NCBI GenBank assembly: GCA_015069045.1
Contig: SVJJ01000011.1
Coordinates: 1 to 50,445, forward strand
Source of the DNA: Oscillospiraceae bacterium
GTDB lineage: Bacteria; Bacillota; Clostridia; UBA1381; UBA9506
Direction: 5' to 3'
Length of the DNA stretch: 50,445 bases
Shown piece by piece: positions 27,200 through 36,003 of the stretch; position 1 is the stretch's first letter; each line of letters starts with the position of its first letter. The notes beneath the pieces are model-generated. The model searched no databases. It saw only the letters and a program-made list of their open reading frames with translations, and had not been told where the DNA came from. Position numbers and translations under genes: made by a program.

Positions 27200-28372
27200 T
27201 TGTACAGGAAAAAACACATTCTGATTGTTGCTTTATGCGTGGCGACTGTAACCTGGATTTTTGCGTGCTTTTATTTTATCGGTATTGGTGGTTATGATGC
27301 TGCTGATCCCATTATGAAAGCCAAGCGTCTTATTGAAAAGACTTATGTGAACCCATTAACGGAAGAGCAACAGCAAAATATAATAGATGGTGCTATTAGC
27401 GGTATGGTTTCCGGCTTGGGCGACCCCTACAGTCGATATTTAAATACAGAGGCGCTGTCTGACTACGAAGAAACACGACAAGAAAAATTTTCGGGCATTG
27501 GTGTTACTGTTCGCTATGATGCGGAGGAAGATGCCATTGTTGTTGTCTCATGCTACGAAAATTCACCAGCGGAAAGGGCCGGGATTTTGCCCGGGGATAT
27601 CCTGGTGCAGGCAGGGGATATATTGGTAAGCCTTACTACCTATGAGGAAATGCTTCAGTATATTAGAGAGGGTTCTTGTGAAGATATTTCCCTGACCATA
27701 AGACGGGGCGATAAAACCTTAGATTTTATGGTACATCGTGAGGAAATCAGACGGCAATCAATTCATCATACAATGTATTCCAATTGTATAGGGTTTGTGC
27801 GCATTTCCGAGTTTATCCATAACACAACAGAGGATTTTGCAGCGGCATTAACAGAGTTGCAGGAGCAAAATATGGAAGCGCTCATTATTGATTTGCGGGG
27901 CAACCCGGGTGGTTATGCAGAAAGCGTTTTGCAAATGACCGATATGTTATTACCTGAGGGTGTTATTGCTTATTTAGAGGATAATAATGGGAAACGGCAG
28001 TATTTTAATTCAGATAAAACAAGTCTTACTTTACCTATGGTTGTATTAATTAATTCCGGAACGGCCAGCGCCTCAGAGCTGATGGCCGGGAGTTTGCAAG
28101 CCCATGGTTTAGCTACGATTATCGGAGAAAAAAGCTATGGAAAGGCAGTTGGTCAGGCTTTGTATGCTCTAACGCCTGAAACTGCGTTATATCTAACCAA
28201 TGCCCGATACTTTACACCAAAGGGTGATTGCATTGATGGTGTGGGTATTGAACCGGATATTTTGGTGACATTACCCACAGAATTAATTGACGAAATAGGA
28301 GTCTTAACGCCGGAAGAAGACCCACAATTAGCTAAGGCTTTGACGGTATTAGAGGCGTCTGTGGCACGATAA
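27200..28372 (+). CDS. S41 family carboxy-terminal processing protease (CtpB-like)
   Basis: A membrane-anchored protease of about 390 residues. One N-terminal transmembrane helix (ILIVALCVATVTWIFACFYF) is followed by a helical dimerisation segment, a PDZ domain (FSGIGVTVRYDAEEDAIVVV) and the S41 core with Ser290 (NSGTASASELMAG) and Lys315 (KSYGKAVGQ). The TTG chosen is 10 bases after AGGAG; the frame extends further upstream into the M23 gene but without a signal there. Unlike its upstream paralogue it lacks a peptidoglycan-binding tail. Confidence 0.9.
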   Translation: MYRKKHILIVALCVATVTWIFACFYFIGIGGYDAADPIMKAKRLIEKTYVNPLTEEQQQNIIDGAISGMVSGLGDPYSRYLNTEALSDYEETRQEKFSGIGVTVRYDAEEDAIVVVSCYENSPAERAGILPGDILVQAGDILVSLTTYEEMLQYIREGSCEDISLTIRRGDKTLDFMVHREEIRRQSIHHTMYSNCIGFVRISEFIHNTTEDFAAALTELQEQNMEALIIDLRGNPGGYAESVLQMTDMLLPEGVIAYLEDNNGKRQYFNSDKTSLTLPMVVLINSGTASASELMAGSLQAHGLATIIGEKSYGKAVGQALYALTPETALYLTNARYFTPKGDCIDGVGIEPDILVTLPTELIDEIGVLTPEEDPQLAKALTVLEASVAR

Positions 28373-28391
28373 GATGTAGGAGGCAATTTTA

Positions 28392-31300
28392 ATGAATTCT
28401 TTAGTGATCTATTCCATTATATATGCCCTTTTGTTTTTAGGGTTTTATTTCAGGACTATTTGCAGCCCCCAGGAAGACTTGAGGACCTATGGTGCACATA
28501 CATCGGTTTTAGCCGGGTGTGGGCTCATTGGGCTATTTATTCTTCAATTAGTAATAACCGGGTTTATGCCGGGGCATATTCAGGATACCGGTTTATTCCG
28601 AGCCTGGACAGCCTTTGCTAATGAACATTCCCTTTGGGAGTATTATACGACAGAGTTGTACGTAGATTACCCGCCGGTGTATCTTTATGTTTTATATGGC
28701 ATAGGTAAATTGACCAAACTCTTGGGCATTGTACCCACATCTGGTCTGTATATTGTTTTTGTTCGAAGCATTCCGATTTTGTTTGACGGGTTGACCACTT
28801 TATGTATATATGTAATGGCTAAGTCGGTTATTGGGGAGAAAAAAGCTTTAGTGATTGCTTTTTTAAGCGCTGTAAATCCAACCAATATTTTAAACTCCAC
28901 ATTATGGGGGCAGGTTGATAGCATAACTGCTTTTATGGTAACGGCTATGCTTCTCTTGCTATATAAAAAGAAATATGTAGGTTCTTGCACTTTATTTGCA
29001 CTTTTATTTCTCACAAAACCGCAGATGATTATCTTTGCACCGTTGATGGGTTTTGTTTTTTTATTTGACATAGTGGAAATATGGCAAAACAAGGACGAAC
29101 GGAGCAAAATTTTGGGACAGGCGGGCTTATCTATTGTTGCCATGGTGGCGGTGCTCTTGCTTGTACCCTTGCCTATTACAGGGGGAAACTATAGCCTTTT
29201 GATTGCAAACTATCAAAAGGCATTGGGACTGTATCCCTATGCAACACTGAATGCAGCTAATTTATATGGTGCGTTGGGTGCTAATTGGGCTAAACATGGA
29301 GATAAGTTCTTTATTTTTTCCTATAAGACCTGGGGCTTCATTTTTATTGTTATAGCTTCCCTTGTTGTGGGATGGGGCGCCTGGAAAAGCAAAGACCGCA
29401 GAAAAATATTTTATTTAGGCATATTTATGGTGTTGGCTATTTACATGTTAGCCCATGGTATGCATGAGCGGTATATGCATCCTGCGTTTCTTTTAATGCT
29501 TGTTGCTTATGTGCTGAATCATGATGAAAAAATCCTTTTATTTTACGGTGCATTTTCCATTACAACGTTTTTGGGCTGTGGAGCTGTGATGCTTTTAAAC
29601 CAGCAGAATCAATTTATTTACGGCGATAATATGCTGTTTCGTCTTTTATCCGCAGTTAATGTGCTTTTATTTGTTTTGTTTATTATGCATGGCATTCGGT
29701 TCTGGAAAAAAGATGGTATTACAAGATCGGTTCCCGTTGTTCATACAAAGACAGAAGTTGTTTGCAATACAAAAACTTTTAAACTCCAGCCTTCTGCTAT
29801 GCCAACCCGTTTTAAAAAGATTGACTATTGGTTAATGTTAGGCTTGACAGTTTTTTATGCCCTTTTTGGATTTTATCATTTAGGGTCTAATACTGTGCCG
29901 GAATCCGGTTGGTATGTAGAAAAGGCCGGAGAAAGTATTGTGCTCGATTTAGGCAGCGCAGAGGATGTTAAAAAGCTTTACATCCATGCAGGCTGGATCG
30001 ATCGTCGACAAAGTGACCAAGCTGTATCTCGTGACATAAAGGTTGAATGTTCTTTCAATGAACGGTCTTGGATAGAGGCAGAAACTCCTATGGTACTGAA
30101 TAAGGTCTTTAACTGGCATGTTTTTAAGGATTTTCCACAAAAATGTCGATATATTCGTTTGACCTGTGATGACGGACGATTCTATATGAACGAAATTGCC
30201 TTGTTTGGTGATAGTGAAGAGGTACGGTTTATCCCCAGAGTTAGGGGCAACGAGGATCCTGCAGCCCAATGTGTAATTGATGAGCCGGAACGAGTTATAT
30301 ACGATTTCACTTGGTATGATGGGACCTATTTTGATGAGATTTATCATCCCCGTACAGCATATGAATTTATTACCCATCGCTATCCTTATGAAAATACACA
30401 TCCGCCTTTGGGCAAAGTTATTATTGCCTGTGGTATGCTTCTGTTTGGTGTTAATCCCTTTGGGTGGCGTTTTTTTGGAACGTTGTGCGGTGTTCTTATG
30501 GTACCGCTTACATATACTATGGGCAAAAAGATGTTGAAAAAAACATCCTATGCCTTTATTGTAGCCTTTTTGTTCAGTTTTGATTTTATGCATTTGGCCC
30601 AAACACGATTAGCGACCATAGATTCCTATACAGCCTTTTTTGTTATGGGTATGTACCTGTTTATGTATCTTTACATGGAGAAAAACTTTTATACAGATGG
30701 CATAAAGGCAACCATGTTACCTTTGTTTGCCTCTGGTCTATGTTTTGGGTTAGGTGCGGCAACCAAGTGGCAAGGTATTTATGCCGGAATCGGTTTAGCA
30801 GTACTGTTTTTCTACACGCTGTATCGTCGGTATGCAGAGTATCGGGCCGCATTACAGAGTGAGCCAACAGCCGAAACAGCTCACGTAATTCAAAACTTTC
30901 GGCCTATGGCAATTAAAACAATAGGTGCCGGCTTTTTATTCTTTGTTTTCATACCGGCAGTGATATATTTCCTCTCTTACATTCCGGCTATGATGTCAGA
31001 GAGTACAGGCCTATCCTTTTTCTTTACCAATCAAGGGTCTATGCTGCGTTATCACTCTAATTTGGAGGCGACGCACAGCTATGGATCATCCTGGTGGCAA
31101 TGGCCCTTTGACTATAAACCTCTGTATGCCTACAGTCCAAATCGGGATTTTGTACCGCCAACTATGTCAATGGGGATTACCAGCTTTGGCAATCCGGCTA
31201 TTTGGTGGCTTACCATTCCTGCGGTTTTATGGGGGATTTATCAAATTTATCGGCAAAAGAGTCAAGTGGATTCAGGTATACTTACAGCGGTCGTCGGGTT

Positions 31301-31565
31301 CTTTTCCCTATACGCACCCTGGATGCTGGTCAAACGTACGGCTTTTATTTATCACTTCTTCCCCTGTGTGATTTTCGTAGTATTACTTATTGTTTTCTAC
31401 CTGCGGGAGAAGGAACAGGATAGAAAATGGCGTTTTATAGGTATAGCGTATATGGTATTGGTATTTGCATTATTCATTATGTTTTACCCTGTTCTGACCG
31501 GTATGGAAATTCCGGTATGGTATGCCAGTATGTTACGCTGGGTTCCCGGTTGGGTATTGGGGTAA
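28392..31565 (+). CDS. Fused GT-C glycosyltransferase: Gpi18-like module, discoidin-like domain, PMT-like module
   Basis: A 1057-residue membrane protein. Residues 1-435 form a multi-pass module with D65 (QDTGLFRAW), DYPPVYLYVL, WGQVDS (W172-S177) and HERYMHP (H358), the pattern of Gpi18-type (COG5542) mannosyltransferases. After another helix (~480-505), residues ~510-625 are an extracellular beta-sandwich like F5/8-type C (discoidin) domains. Residues ~640-1057 resemble protein O-mannosyltransferases (PMT, GT39), with the D648-E649 catalytic pair, then THPPLGK and further membrane helices. Substrate is likely a polyprenyl-phosphate sugar; the acceptor could be surface protein or polymer. 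It is close behind the S41 gene (AGGAGG). Confidence 0.85.
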   Translation: MNSLVIYSIIYALLFLGFYFRTICSPQEDLRTYGAHTSVLAGCGLIGLFILQLVITGFMPGHIQDTGLFRAWTAFANEHSLWEYYTTELYVDYPPVYLYVLYGIGKLTKLLGIVPTSGLYIVFVRSIPILFDGLTTLCIYVMAKSVIGEKKALVIAFLSAVNPTNILNSTLWGQVDSITAFMVTAMLLLLYKKKYVGSCTLFALLFLTKPQMIIFAPLMGFVFLFDIVEIWQNKDERSKILGQAGLSIVAMVAVLLLVPLPITGGNYSLLIANYQKALGLYPYATLNAANLYGALGANWAKHGDKFFIFSYKTWGFIFIVIASLVVGWGAWKSKDRRKIFYLGIFMVLAIYMLAHGMHERYMHPAFLLMLVAYVLNHDEKILLFYGAFSITTFLGCGAVMLLNQQNQFIYGDNMLFRLLSAVNVLLFVLFIMHGIRFWKKDGITRSVPVVHTKTEVVCNTKTFKLQPSAMPTRFKKIDYWLMLGLTVFYALFGFYHLGSNTVPESGWYVEKAGESIVLDLGSAEDVKKLYIHAGWIDRRQSDQAVSRDIKVECSFNERSWIEAETPMVLNKVFNWHVFKDFPQKCRYIRLTCDDGRFYMNEIALFGDSEEVRFIPRVRGNEDPAAQCVIDEPERVIYDFTWYDGTYFDEIYHPRTAYEFITHRYPYENTHPPLGKVIIACGMLLFGVNPFGWRFFGTLCGVLMVPLTYTMGKKMLKKTSYAFIVAFLFSFDFMHLAQTRLATIDSYTAFFVMGMYLFMYLYMEKNFYTDGIKATMLPLFASGLCFGLGAATKWQGIYAGIGLAVLFFYTLYRRYAEYRAALQSEPTAETAHVIQNFRPMAIKTIGAGFLFFVFIPAVIYFLSYIPAMMSESTGLSFFFTNQGSMLRYHSNLEATHSYGSSWWQWPFDYKPLYAYSPNRDFVPPTMSMGITSFGNPAIWWLTIPAVLWGIYQIYRQKSQVDSGILTAVVGFFSLYAPWMLVKRTAFIYHFFPCVIFVVLLIVFYLREKEQDRKWRFIGIAYMVLVFALFIMFYPVLTGMEIPVWYASMLRWVPGWVLG

Positions 31566-31593
31566 AAACAGTTCGCATGGAAGAGGTATTAGT

Positions 31594-32400
31594 ATGGAGC
31601 AAAACAGAGGACAACAAGGTTATAAACATACAGAATCCATTGGAAAACAATTGAATGAACGCAGGACAATTGAGGGCAGAAATCCCGTTATAGAGGCCTT
31701 AGTTGCCGGCGTTCCCCTTGATAAAATTTGGATTAGTGAAACGGTACGCCCTGGTGGTATACAAAAACTAACCTCGTTGGCTCGTGAAAAGCAAGTGCCT
31801 ATTCAATTTGTAAATCCTAAAAAAATAGATAGTATTAGCCAAACAACATCCAATCAAGGAGTTGTGGCTATTTGCGGTGCCGTGGCCTATAGTTCTTTAG
31901 AGGACATTCTTCATCGTGCAGAGATAGGAGGACATCAACCTTTTATTGTGATAGCTGATGAAATAACAGACCCGCACAATTTAGGGGCTATTATTCGTAG
32001 TGCCAATGCTGCCGGAGCCGATGGAGTTATTATTCCTAAAAATCGTTCGGCAGGCTTGGACGCAGTAGTGGCAAAAACATCAGCCGGTGCCGTATATCAT
32101 ACACCGGTAGCACGTGTGACAAACCTGGTTCAAACGGCAATTGACCTAAAGAAAAAAGGTCTTTGGCTGGTTGGTGCCGATATGTCCGGTGAAAAAACTT
32201 TATTTGAAAGCGATATGACCGGTTCTGTTGCGTTAGTTGTCGGTTCTGAGGGCAAGGGTATTTCCCGGTTGCTTAAAGAAATTTGTGATTTTATGGTTAA
32301 AATTCCCATGTTGGGGGAAACGGAGTCATTAAATGCATCAGTGGCGGCGGCGATTATGATGTATGAGGTGGTTCGGCAGCGAGCAGAACAGAGGAAATAA
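31594..32400 (+). CDS. rlmB: 23S rRNA (guanosine(2251)-2'-O)-methyltransferase RlmB
   Basis: A SpoU/TrmH-type methyltransferase of 268 residues. The N-terminal substrate-binding domain has RRTIEGRNPVIEAL; the knotted catalytic domain has DPHNLGAIIRSANAAGADG, VVGSEGKGISRL and the final knot motif SLNASVAAAIMMYE. It methylates the ribose of a guanosine in the 23S P loop in Escherichia coli. The frame starts 24 codons earlier inside the upstream gene; the ATG used here has GAAGAGG before it. Confidence 0.92.
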   Translation: MEQNRGQQGYKHTESIGKQLNERRTIEGRNPVIEALVAGVPLDKIWISETVRPGGIQKLTSLAREKQVPIQFVNPKKIDSISQTTSNQGVVAICGAVAYSSLEDILHRAEIGGHQPFIVIADEITDPHNLGAIIRSANAAGADGVIIPKNRSAGLDAVVAKTSAGAVYHTPVARVTNLVQTAIDLKKKGLWLVGADMSGEKTLFESDMTGSVALVVGSEGKGISRLLKEICDFMVKIPMLGETESLNASVAAAIMMYEVVRQRAEQRK

Positions 32401-32435
32401 AATATAAGAATAATCGACGTGAGGAGAAAATAAAC

Positions 32436-33395
32436 ATGCATGTAGGAATTGATTTAGGTGGCATCAATATAGCCATTGGTTTAGTGGACGAGGAATATAA
32501 TCTTTTAGCCAAGGGTTCTGTACCAACAGTAAGAGAACGGGCATTTAGTGATATTATGAAAGATGCGGCTCAGCTTATTCAACGTCTATTGACTGAAACA
32601 GGAAAAACGGTTAACGACATTCAAAGCATTGGCATGGGCTCTCCTGGTACATTGGATGTAAAAAAGAAAACAATTGTTAAGGCTTGTTCGTTTCCGAAGG
32701 TTCATCACTCTAACGTGGGAACCGAGATAGAGAAATATTTTCCTGGCATACCGGTTTATGTGGGAAATGATGCCAATGCGGCGGCTTATGGCGAAATTTT
32801 AGCCGGTACGAGCAAGGGACTTGCTAATGCCGTTATGGTTACCCTGGGAACTGGTGTTGGTGGTGGCATTATTATTGACAACAAAATTTATGCCGGCTTT
32901 AATCATGCTGGTGCCGAATTGGGCCATATGGTGCTAAACTTTAACGGTCCTAAATGCAATTGTGGTCGCAGTGGTTGTTTTGAATGTTACGCTTCCGCTA
33001 CGGCGCTGATTAAACAAACAGCGGATATGATTCAGTCATATCCTGACAGTATTATTCATGAAATGATTAATCATGATCCTGCAAAAATTAGTGGCAAAAC
33101 TGCATTTGATGCGGCAAAACAAGGAGACCGTGCAGGACAGAAAATTGTTGGAAAATATATTGAATATTTAGGTGTTGGTCTTTTGAATATTATCCACATT
33201 TTTCAACCGGAGGCTATTATTATTGGCGGCGGTATTTGTAAGGAAGGCGATTATTTACTTAACCCCCTGAATGAGTACATCAATCAATATATTGTAACAA
33301 CAGATATTCCACGAACAAAGCTAATGACGGCTTCGTTAGGAAACGACGCAGGCATTATTGGTGCCGCAATGCTTTGGAAACAGCAAGATAAATAG
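32436..33395 (+). CDS. ROK family sugar kinase (probable glucokinase)
   Basis: A 319-residue cytosolic kinase of the ROK family. The phosphate motif GIDLGGINIAIGLVD is at the N-terminus; the catalytic aspartate is D112 (GNDANAAA). The zinc site is complete: H164 in ELGHM, then CNCGRSGCFE (C174, C176, C181). Most such proteins in Firmicutes are glucokinases, though N-acetylmannosamine or fructose specificity cannot be excluded. GTGAGGAG precedes the ATG. It lies 35 bases after rlmB. Confidence 0.88.
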   Translation: MHVGIDLGGINIAIGLVDEEYNLLAKGSVPTVRERAFSDIMKDAAQLIQRLLTETGKTVNDIQSIGMGSPGTLDVKKKTIVKACSFPKVHHSNVGTEIEKYFPGIPVYVGNDANAAAYGEILAGTSKGLANAVMVTLGTGVGGGIIIDNKIYAGFNHAGAELGHMVLNFNGPKCNCGRSGCFECYASATALIKQTADMIQSYPDSIIHEMINHDPAKISGKTAFDAAKQGDRAGQKIVGKYIEYLGVGLLNIIHIFQPEAIIIGGGICKEGDYLLNPLNEYINQYIVTTDIPRTKLMTASLGNDAGIIGAAMLWKQQDK

Positions 33396-33466
33396 ATTGT
33401 TTTGTAGTAAAACGTTATCCATATAGAATCCCAAATAAAATTTCTCTTTCATTTTTAATCATTATA

Positions 33467-33475
33467 TGTTATAAT
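33467..33475 (+). promoter_or_regulatory. Extended -10 promoter of the surface locus
   Basis: TGTTATAAT fits the extended -10 form (TGnTATAAT). No good -35 box was seen at the usual spacing. It lies about 70 bases upstream of the nucleotide-sugar dehydratase gene in an A+T-rich gap and may start the transcript that runs through the SLH genes. Confidence 0.5.
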
Positions 33476-33552
33476 GGTATAGTGTGGTGTTATATTTTTT
33501 AGCAGTTGTGCAAATGTCTTTATGATTTATATACATGGAGAGGATTATGAAA

Positions 33553-35403
33553 ATGAATTGGTTGAATCGTTTTAAGAAGTATATCCTTGCTCTTTTGGAT
33601 GTTATCATGGTGACTGTAGCCTTTTGTGGATCCTATTTTTTCTCGGGACTACAGATGAATTTTGGTGGTTTTTTTAGTGGATTGTATATGTCAATCGTTA
33701 CATATCTGCTGGTTTTTTTGGTCTTGGGTATTTATAATAATATTGTATCTTATTTCAGTATTCGTGAATATGCGGCTTGTCTTTTTGCCTGTTTGGTATC
33801 CGGGTTGTTGGTTTGTATGGAAAAAGAACTGTTCAGTTTCCCCGGGACTATTCGGCAGATCATGCTGTCAGCCATATTAAGTGCCGTTTTGTGTGTTGGT
33901 ATGCGTATTGCCATTCGCACAGTCCTTCGGCATCGATTTATTATTAACAGACTTTTCGGTCGGCACACAGGGAAAAGGCTTTTGATTATCGGTGCAGGTG
34001 AAGCAGGCAATCACGTCATTCGAGAATTATCAATAACGGATAACCAGCAATACGATATTGTTGGGCTTATTGATGATAATCCGGCTAAAATCGGATGCCG
34101 AATTTCCGGTTATAAGGTATTGGGCAATCGGCATGCCATACCTTCCGTTTGCAAAAATTATAAAGTTCAGGTCTTGCTATTTGCTATTCCCACCGCTAAT
34201 GGAGAGGCGCGCAAGGCCATTTTAGATATTTGTAAGACAACAGGTTGTCAGTTGCAAGTGTTGCCGGGCATTAATGAATTGATATCCGGCAAACCGATTA
34301 TGGCCCATATGCGAAAAATCAACGTTACGGATATACTCTCTCGGGATCCTGTTCGCTTGAATAATAAAGATTTAGGCCGTTTGATTGAAAATCATGTGGT
34401 TATGGTGACCGGTGGTGGTGGTTCCATTGGTTCGGAACTTTGTCGCAATATTGCACGGTTTCATCCGGCAAAACTCCTAATTTTGGATATTTATGAAAAT
34501 AATGCTTATGATATTCAACAGGAATTAAAAAACAGTTATCCGGAATTGCAACAGCAAGTCATTATTGCCAGTGTACGAGATCAAGCACGGCTTGACGAAA
34601 TATTTGCCAAGCATCGGCCTTCTTTGGTGTTTCATGCGGCGGCCCATAAGCATGTACCGTTGATGGAGGATGATCCCCAAGAAGCAGTAAAAAACAATGT
34701 ATTTGGTACTTTACATGTAGCAGAATGTGCCGATAAATATGGTGTAGATAAATTTGTATTAATCTCAACAGATAAAGCGGTTAATCCAACCAATGTTATG
34801 GGTGCCACGAAACGACTTTGCGAAATGATTATTCAGGCAATGGACAACCATAGCCATACGGAATATGTGGCTGTTCGTTTTGGTAATGTGTTAGGTAGTA
34901 GCGGCTCAGTTATCCCTTTGTTTCAACGCCAAATTGCTGCTGGTGGACCGGTAACTGTTACCCATAAAGATATTACGCGGTTCTTTATGACTATACCGGA
35001 AGCAGCCCAATTGGTATTGCAGGCAGCAAGCTATGCAACAGGTGGAGAAATTTTTCTGCTGGATATGGGTGAGCCAGTTAAAATTTATGATTTAGCAGAA
35101 AATCTTATTAAGCTTTCAGGTTTGCAATTAGGTCGGGATATTGAAATTAAAATTATAGGCCTGCGTCCCGGTGAAAAGTTGTATGAGGAACTCATGATGG
35201 AGGAAGAAAATCTTATTTCCACTCAGAATGAAAAAATATTTATTACGCAACCGCTTTCGCTGGATATGGAGGAGCTGCGTGCAGGGTTAAACACCTTACA
35301 AAAGCTTGTTCATGAGGGGAATAAGCAACATGTAAAAGAGGCAATTGCGGCCATGGTTTCCACCTATACAATTGATACGGGTTGTTGTGTTCAGGAAGAC
35401 TAG
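33553..35403 (+). CDS. Membrane nucleotide-sugar 4,6-dehydratase/epimerase, FlaA1/CapD family
   Basis: About 616 residues. Four N-terminal membrane helices (to about residue 125) are followed by a first Rossmann domain (RLLIIGAGEAGNHVIREL) and a second, catalytic SDR domain starting with TGGGGSIGSELCR, then DILSRDPVRLNN just before it and STDKAVNPTNVMGATKR as the active-site region. This is the architecture of PglF/WbpM/CapD enzymes that convert UDP-GlcNAc or a related sugar into a 4-keto-6-deoxy sugar for surface glycans. ATG chosen is 9 bases after GGAGAGG; an earlier ATG is possible. It is first in the surface locus. Confidence 0.9.
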   Translation: MNWLNRFKKYILALLDVIMVTVAFCGSYFFSGLQMNFGGFFSGLYMSIVTYLLVFLVLGIYNNIVSYFSIREYAACLFACLVSGLLVCMEKELFSFPGTIRQIMLSAILSAVLCVGMRIAIRTVLRHRFIINRLFGRHTGKRLLIIGAGEAGNHVIRELSITDNQQYDIVGLIDDNPAKIGCRISGYKVLGNRHAIPSVCKNYKVQVLLFAIPTANGEARKAILDICKTTGCQLQVLPGINELISGKPIMAHMRKINVTDILSRDPVRLNNKDLGRLIENHVVMVTGGGGSIGSELCRNIARFHPAKLLILDIYENNAYDIQQELKNSYPELQQQVIIASVRDQARLDEIFAKHRPSLVFHAAAHKHVPLMEDDPQEAVKNNVFGTLHVAECADKYGVDKFVLISTDKAVNPTNVMGATKRLCEMIIQAMDNHSHTEYVAVRFGNVLGSSGSVIPLFQRQIAAGGPVTVTHKDITRFFMTIPEAAQLVLQAASYATGGEIFLLDMGEPVKIYDLAENLIKLSGLQLGRDIEIKIIGLRPGEKLYEELMMEEENLISTQNEKIFITQPLSLDMEELRAGLNTLQKLVHEGNKQHVKEAIAAMVSTYTIDTGCCVQED

Positions 35404-35454
35404 GTTTATGGTGTATCAGGGCAAGTAATTGTAGCTCAATAGGAGTTATGGATT

Positions 35455-35955
35455 ATGCAGAAAAAAAAAGTATATATCGTGGGCGGGGTTATTGTCCTTG
35501 TCCTTGGCTTAATATTGTTAGCTGGATATTTTGCCATTGATAAAATGTTTTCCATTTTTTCAGATTCCTTTTATCAAGTAGAAAGTGTCCGGCCAACAGC
35601 TCTTCCGGAGGAAACCCTGCAGCCAAATGAATCGCCTGATGCGGCAACACAATCGGCTGCACCACCTTTGGAAACTGCCACACCCAATTTGTTGCCGGAG
35701 AATATGCAATTCTCGGCAAGTGAATCGAAGGCATTGATTGAGAGCGTCTCTTTTAGTGATAAATTACGCGTGATGGCCATATTGCAATCGTCTCTATCGA
35801 GTGAGGAGTATAAAACAATGTTTTCCATGCTCAGTGGTGGCATTAGTCAGGCTGAAATACAAAGGGCTAAGGCAATTTTAAGCCGAAGGCTTTCGCCGGA
35901 TGAGAAAAAAGAGATTTTAGGATATTATCAAAAATATAGTGATTTACTTAAATGA
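35455..35955 (+). CDS. Small membrane-anchored protein of unknown function
   Basis: 166 residues; I do not recognise a family. Residues 5-28 form a transmembrane helix (VYIVGGVIVLVLGLILLAGY); residues ~40-80 are a Pro/Thr/Glu-rich linker; the C-terminal ~70 residues are helical with repeated short elements (SFSDKLRVMAILQSSLS, EYKTMFSMLSGGIS, RAKAILSRRLSPDEKKEILG). The topology suggests a short helical domain outside the cell. AGGAG precedes the ATG. It lies between the dehydratase and the giant SLH protein, which hints at a role in that surface system. Confidence 0.7.
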   Translation: MQKKKVYIVGGVIVLVLGLILLAGYFAIDKMFSIFSDSFYQVESVRPTALPEETLQPNESPDAATQSAAPPLETATPNLLPENMQFSASESKALIESVSFSDKLRVMAILQSSLSSEEYKTMFSMLSGGISQAEIQRAKAILSRRLSPDEKKEILGYYQKYSDLLK

Positions 35956-36003
35956 TATATATTTGTCATATTTTATAGGAATAGGGTATAAGGAGCGAAG
36001 AAG

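Noticed and set aside
29949-30602. Minus-strand frame of 217 codons within the glycosyltransferase gene
   Set aside because: It is antisense to the discoidin-like and PMT-like parts, whose motifs are clear on the plus strand.
35963-35992. TTGTCA and TATAAG as a promoter for the giant SLH gene
   Set aside because: The spacing is 18 bases and the -10 box would be only 11 bases from the start codon, leaving no room for the ribosome-binding site in the transcript.
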